NCBI GenBank assembly: GCA_002404995.1
Contig: DHKY01000004.1
Span: 216,540-280,539, forward strand
Length of the DNA stretch: 64,000 nt
Origin: Caryophanales bacterium UBA4682
GTDB taxonomy: Bacteria > Bacillota_I > Bacilli_A > RFN20 > CAG-288
Reading direction: 5' to 3'
In this document: one piece after another, positions 62,112 through 64,000 of the stretch
How the letters are laid out: every line of letters starts with the position of its first letter
How positions within the stretch are numbered: position 1 is the stretch's first letter
The notes under the pieces: model-generated
The model's input: only the letters and a program-made list of their open reading frames with translations
What the model was told of the DNA's origin: nothing
Databases searched by the model: none
Made by a program: the position numbers and the translations under genes

Positions 62112-62139
62112 ATTTTTCATACCTTTCACAAACGGCAAA

Positions 62140-62162
62140 CAGGGAGGGTAGAGCCCTCCCTG
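62140..62162 (-). terminator. Intra-operon hairpin between bmpA and the ATPase gene
   Basis: Perfect 9-bp stem CAGGGAGGG / CCCTCCCTG with a 5-nt loop and only TTTGCC after it. Likely a partial terminator or mRNA stabiliser that allows more binding protein than ATPase. Confidence 0.55.
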
Positions 62163-62190
62163 TGATTTTTAAAATTCCTTAATCGAAAGA

Positions 62191-63546
62191 CTACTTGGCA
62201 TCAACGGCAGTTTCCGTAATACCATCAACACGAAGAGCAAAGTAAGGAGCAGAACGTTTGACCGATTCTTCGACATAGCTGACATTGCCGCTCTTCTTTA
62301 CAGTATCGACAGTTTCGCCCTGGTAGACGACCTTTCCGCCCTGAGTCCAATCCTTGTAGGAAAAATCGACCCTGTTCTTAGTGACATGTCCGGCTTCATC
62401 AAGAGTTGCACCGGCATTGTTGATGTTTTCCTTATTAGAACCAGTGATGGTGAACTTAGAGGTATCAAAGACATGTTTGGTTCCAGCCTTGATTTCAGCA
62501 ATAAGGTTGTCGACCTTTGCTTTGGTTCCTTCGGCAACCTTTGGACCAAGAGTAGTGATTCCGACAGCATCATCAGCATAGCCCTTAGCCCAATCAACAG
62601 CAATGGATTCGCCTTTCTGGAACTGTCCGATTGCATACTCATAGTATTTCTCCCAGTTATTTGTGGAAGAGGTTAAGGCAGCGTGCGGAGCCTTAGAAAG
62701 CCTGTCGATGTTGTATCCAACAGAATAGACTTCTTTGCCCTTGTTGTGTTCTTCTTCGACAGCTTCCGGTGCACCTGTAGAATCGGCATGCTGACCAATG
62801 ATGACGCAGCCTTTGGACCTTAAATACTTGGCGGCAGCATTCTCGGCATCGTGATCATACCAAGAATTAGTGTATTTGACTTCCCTGACGACATTGTCAG
62901 CTTCAAAGCCTTCCTTGACGCCAAGATAGAAGGAAGTGTATCCAGAAACGACTTCAGCATAGTTATAAGCGCCGACATAGCCGATCTTGATGTTTCCAGA
63001 AGCATCCTTGCTAGCAGCATCAATCTTTCCAGCTGCATTCAGCTCTTTAAGCTTCCTGCCGGCAACAACACCAGAAACATAACGTGCTTCATAGATGTTA
63101 GTGAAAGCATTCTTGAAATTAGAAAGACCGGAAATAGCAGCATAATCACCAGTGTCAGAGACAATCGTAAGATCCGGGTTTTCTTTTGCAAAAGCGCAGG
63201 CATAATCCTGATGACCATAGGAGTTGGTGAAAATAAGCTTTGCACCGGCTTCTTTTAATTCTGTGCAGGCATCCACAACCTGAGTTCCTTCAGGAACAGA
63301 ATTTTTATAAATGACAGTAGCACCGAGTTTTTCAGCAGCAGCCTTGATTCCATCGATATGGGCCTTGGAATAGGTCTCGGTTTCATCGCCGACGCTGATT
63401 AAGCCGACTTTAAGCGTGCTTGCAGGTTTGTTGCTTCCAGCAGTTTCTCCGCCAGCAGCAGTGGTAGAATCTCCGCCTTTTGTGCATCCCGTCCTTGCTA
63501 AAACAGATAAAAGAGCCAGACCAGCGAACTTAAGACCTTTTTTCAT
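62191..63546 (-). CDS. bmpA: BMP-family nucleoside-binding lipoprotein
   Basis: 451 residues from ATG 63546 (AAGGAG 10 nt before). Signal peptide KKGLKFAGLALLSVLAMTGC: the lipobox LAMTGC needs AGG = Met. Then a Ser/Thr/Gly-rich linker and a periplasmic-binding fold: KVGLISVGDETETYSKAHI, GYVGAYNYAEVVSGYTSFYL, ADSTGAPEAVEEEHN, KEVYSVGYNIDR. Captures purine nucleosides for the NupOPQ-type transporter encoded downstream. Long for the family (usual about 350), with an extra C-terminal segment of roughly 70 residues. Controlled by a purine riboswitch upstream. Confidence 0.94.
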   Translation of the reverse strand: MKKGLKFAGLALLSVLARTGCTKGGDSTTAAGGETAGSNKPASTLKVGLISVGDETETYSKAHIDGIKAAAEKLGATVIYKNSVPEGTQVVDACTELKEAGAKLIFTNSYGHQDYACAFAKENPDLTIVSDTGDYAAISGLSNFKNAFTNIYEARYVSGVVAGRKLKELNAAGKIDAASKDASGNIKIGYVGAYNYAEVVSGYTSFYLGVKEGFEADNVVREVKYTNSWYDHDAENAAAKYLRSKGCVIIGQHADSTGAPEAVEEEHNKGKEVYSVGYNIDRLSKAPHAALTSSTNNWEKYYEYAIGQFQKGESIAVDWAKGYADDAVGITTLGPKVAEGTKAKVDNLIAEIKAGTKHVFDTSKFTITGSNKENINNAGATLDEAGHVTKNRVDFSYKDWTQGGKVVYQGETVDTVKKSGNVSYVEESVKRSAPYFALRVDGITETAVDAK

Positions 63547-63641
63547 TTTGAATTTTCTCCTTTTTTGGCCTTTGATTACCAAGAAAAGATGAAAATCTCT
63601 TTTTTTAAATAAAAAATGAAAAAAGGTGATTGATTGTTTTT

Positions 63642-63710
63642 TATTCGTAGTGCTGGATTTGCGGTCCACAGCGTAGAGACTTCCCACCAATCTGGGTAAT
63701 TATACGAATA
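63642..63710 (-). promoter_or_regulatory. Purine riboswitch, guanine class
   Basis: On the minus strand P1 pairs ATTCGTA with TACGAAT. The aptamer core shows TATAATTACCCAG, P2 ACCC/GGGA-type pairing, the J2/3 sequence AAGTCTCTAC, P3 GCTG ... AGC with loop CCGCAAA, and J3/1 ACTAC. The C in J3/1 that pairs with the ligand (equivalent to C74 of xpt) predicts guanine-class rather than adenine-class. It lies about 96 nt upstream of bmpA. 2'-deoxyguanosine specificity cannot be excluded. Confidence 0.85.
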
Positions 63711-63743
63711 GAAACGATAAAGTCATCTTGCGATGACAGGATC

Positions 63744-63773
63744 ATTATAAGGTCATGGAATAGAAAGAATTAA
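63744..63773 (-). promoter_or_regulatory. Probable promoter of the nucleoside transporter operon
   Basis: TATAAT (minus, 63744-63749) with a weak TTAATT-like -35 at 18 nt; transcription would start just before the riboswitch. Confidence 0.5.
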
Positions 63774-63795
63774 ATATTTGTTTTCATGCAAGCGT

Positions 63796-63809
63796 AGTAA
63801 GCGCTATCA
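63796..63809 (-). promoter_or_regulatory. cre-like element upstream of the nucleoside operon promoter
   Basis: AGTAAGCGCTATCA differs from the cre consensus TGNAANCGNTNNCA in one position. It lies just upstream of the -35 region, where CcpA can activate or repress. Confidence 0.4.
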
Positions 63810-64000
63810 GTTTTTGTTGTTTTTTCCTTTGTTTATCGATATATTTCAGCATAGAAAAGGCTTTTTTGAAACTTCGGAATATTTTTTAAAAATTTTCTTG
63901 ACTAGGTAAAAAGAATCAATGAGATGACGTCTACATTTTAATAAGCAAAAGTCCAAAACAAAGTCGTGTTTTTTTTGCAAAAAGGATAGTACCAGTTAAG
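63810..64000. other. Intergenic region at the right edge
   Basis: AT-rich. A plus-strand TTGACT (63898-63903) after an A/T tract resembles the -35/UP arrangement near 3584, but no good -10 follows at 17 nt. No gene seen before the edge. Confidence 0.3.

Noticed and set aside
63898..63920. Second strong promoter near the right edge
   Set aside because: TTGACT is good but no acceptable -10 follows at normal spacing.
1..64000. Met-to-Arg differences as sequencing errors or relaxed selection
   Set aside because: They always involve exactly AGG, occur in essential genes such as lysS and rplM, and conserved Arg never depends on AGG in the motifs checked.
1..64000. AGG read as another residue such as Lys, Leu or Ser
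   Set aside because: Invariant columns hit by AGG (GIGMVHQHF, SMPGMMD, DMGLTPG, THYMEEA, IHMDPV) are specifically Met in the families concerned.
1..64000. tRNA gene with CCU anticodon, rRNA, CRISPR array, insertion sequence or prophage
   Set aside because: None seen. The only tRNA-like acceptor/T-arm found belongs to tmRNA.

Overview
The window comes from a low-GC, anaerobic, uncultured Bacilli/Firmicutes-type bacterium, probably gut-associated. Evidence: a class III (oxygen-sensitive) ribonucleotide reductase, a group-B-like [FeFe] hydrogenase, pyruvate phosphate dikinase, a Feo iron system, a Firmicutes-style secG-rnr-smpB cluster, and rplM-rpsI.

The central observation is that the standard genetic code gives wrong proteins here. 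At many invariant methionine positions the codon is AGG, while invariant arginines are CGN or AGA. Examples with AGG read as Met: LysRS EYGMPP and LCMFF, TldD LGMNPTG / TRMTNT / PGMCG, FeoB SGYMAR and ALNMMD, FeoA FDMGLTPG, the nucleoside ABC ATPase GIGMVHQHF and GNMMLRSY, SmpB NMNIPI, CDF transporter IHMDPV, HMA protein DGMKCSEC, PPDK SMPGMMD, and the bmpA lipobox LAMTGC. In several motifs AGG and CGN lie a few codons apart and each fits only its own assignment. I read the genome as AGG = Met, the code that NCBI (from memory) lists as table 34, the Enterosoma code, known from uncultivated Bacilli. Residues quoted below use AGG = Met unless stated.

Layout. 1-6.1 kb: cell-envelope glycosylation/polymer membrane proteins, a small-RNA candidate, the hydrogenase, a Nudix hydrolase and a Vsr-like endonuclease. 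6.2-14 kb: M13 peptidase, methyltransferase, secreted protein, nrdDG, RDD membrane protein. 14.4-14.8 kb: tmRNA (ssrA), whose tag itself contains an AGG codon. 15-20.6 kb: a catalytically dead M50-like membrane protein, an iron-type alcohol dehydrogenase, ppdK. 20.8-28.9 kb: an accessory block with a giant secreted protein, a MacB-like protein whose fused ATPase has lost every catalytic motif, a subtilase with Glu at the Asp position, and a lipoprotein resembling that subtilase's pro-region. 29-33 kb: feoA-feoA-feoB with a small membrane protein, divergent from an HMA metal-binding protein and a DtxR/MntR regulator, with two TTAG-N6-CTAA operators between. 33-36 kb: TrkH plus two TrkA-type subunits. 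36-40 kb: smpB, rnr (with a long RGG-rich tail), secG. 40.1-43.9 kb: a second copy of the giant-secreted-protein / MacB-like pair. 43.9-52.8 kb: tldE, tldD, an ABC-2 exporter, a Mbeg1-like hydrolase and lysS as one tight minus-strand array, then a CDF transporter. 52.9-56.8 kb: two unrecognised genes, a Gtf3-like glycosyltransferase and an FGGY kinase. 57-58.2 kb: rplM-rpsI and a 55-residue membrane protein. 58.4-63.7 kb: a nucleoside BMP-type ABC transporter operon behind a guanine-class purine riboswitch.

Functional links: tmRNA, SmpB and RNase R are the three parts of trans-translation and all three are in this window. Iron uptake is wired to a local metalloregulator. Purine nucleoside uptake is under a purine riboswitch. 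Several genes appear to be leaderless, with the start codon 5-10 nt after a -10 box. No insertion sequence, CRISPR array, rRNA or tRNA gene was found.
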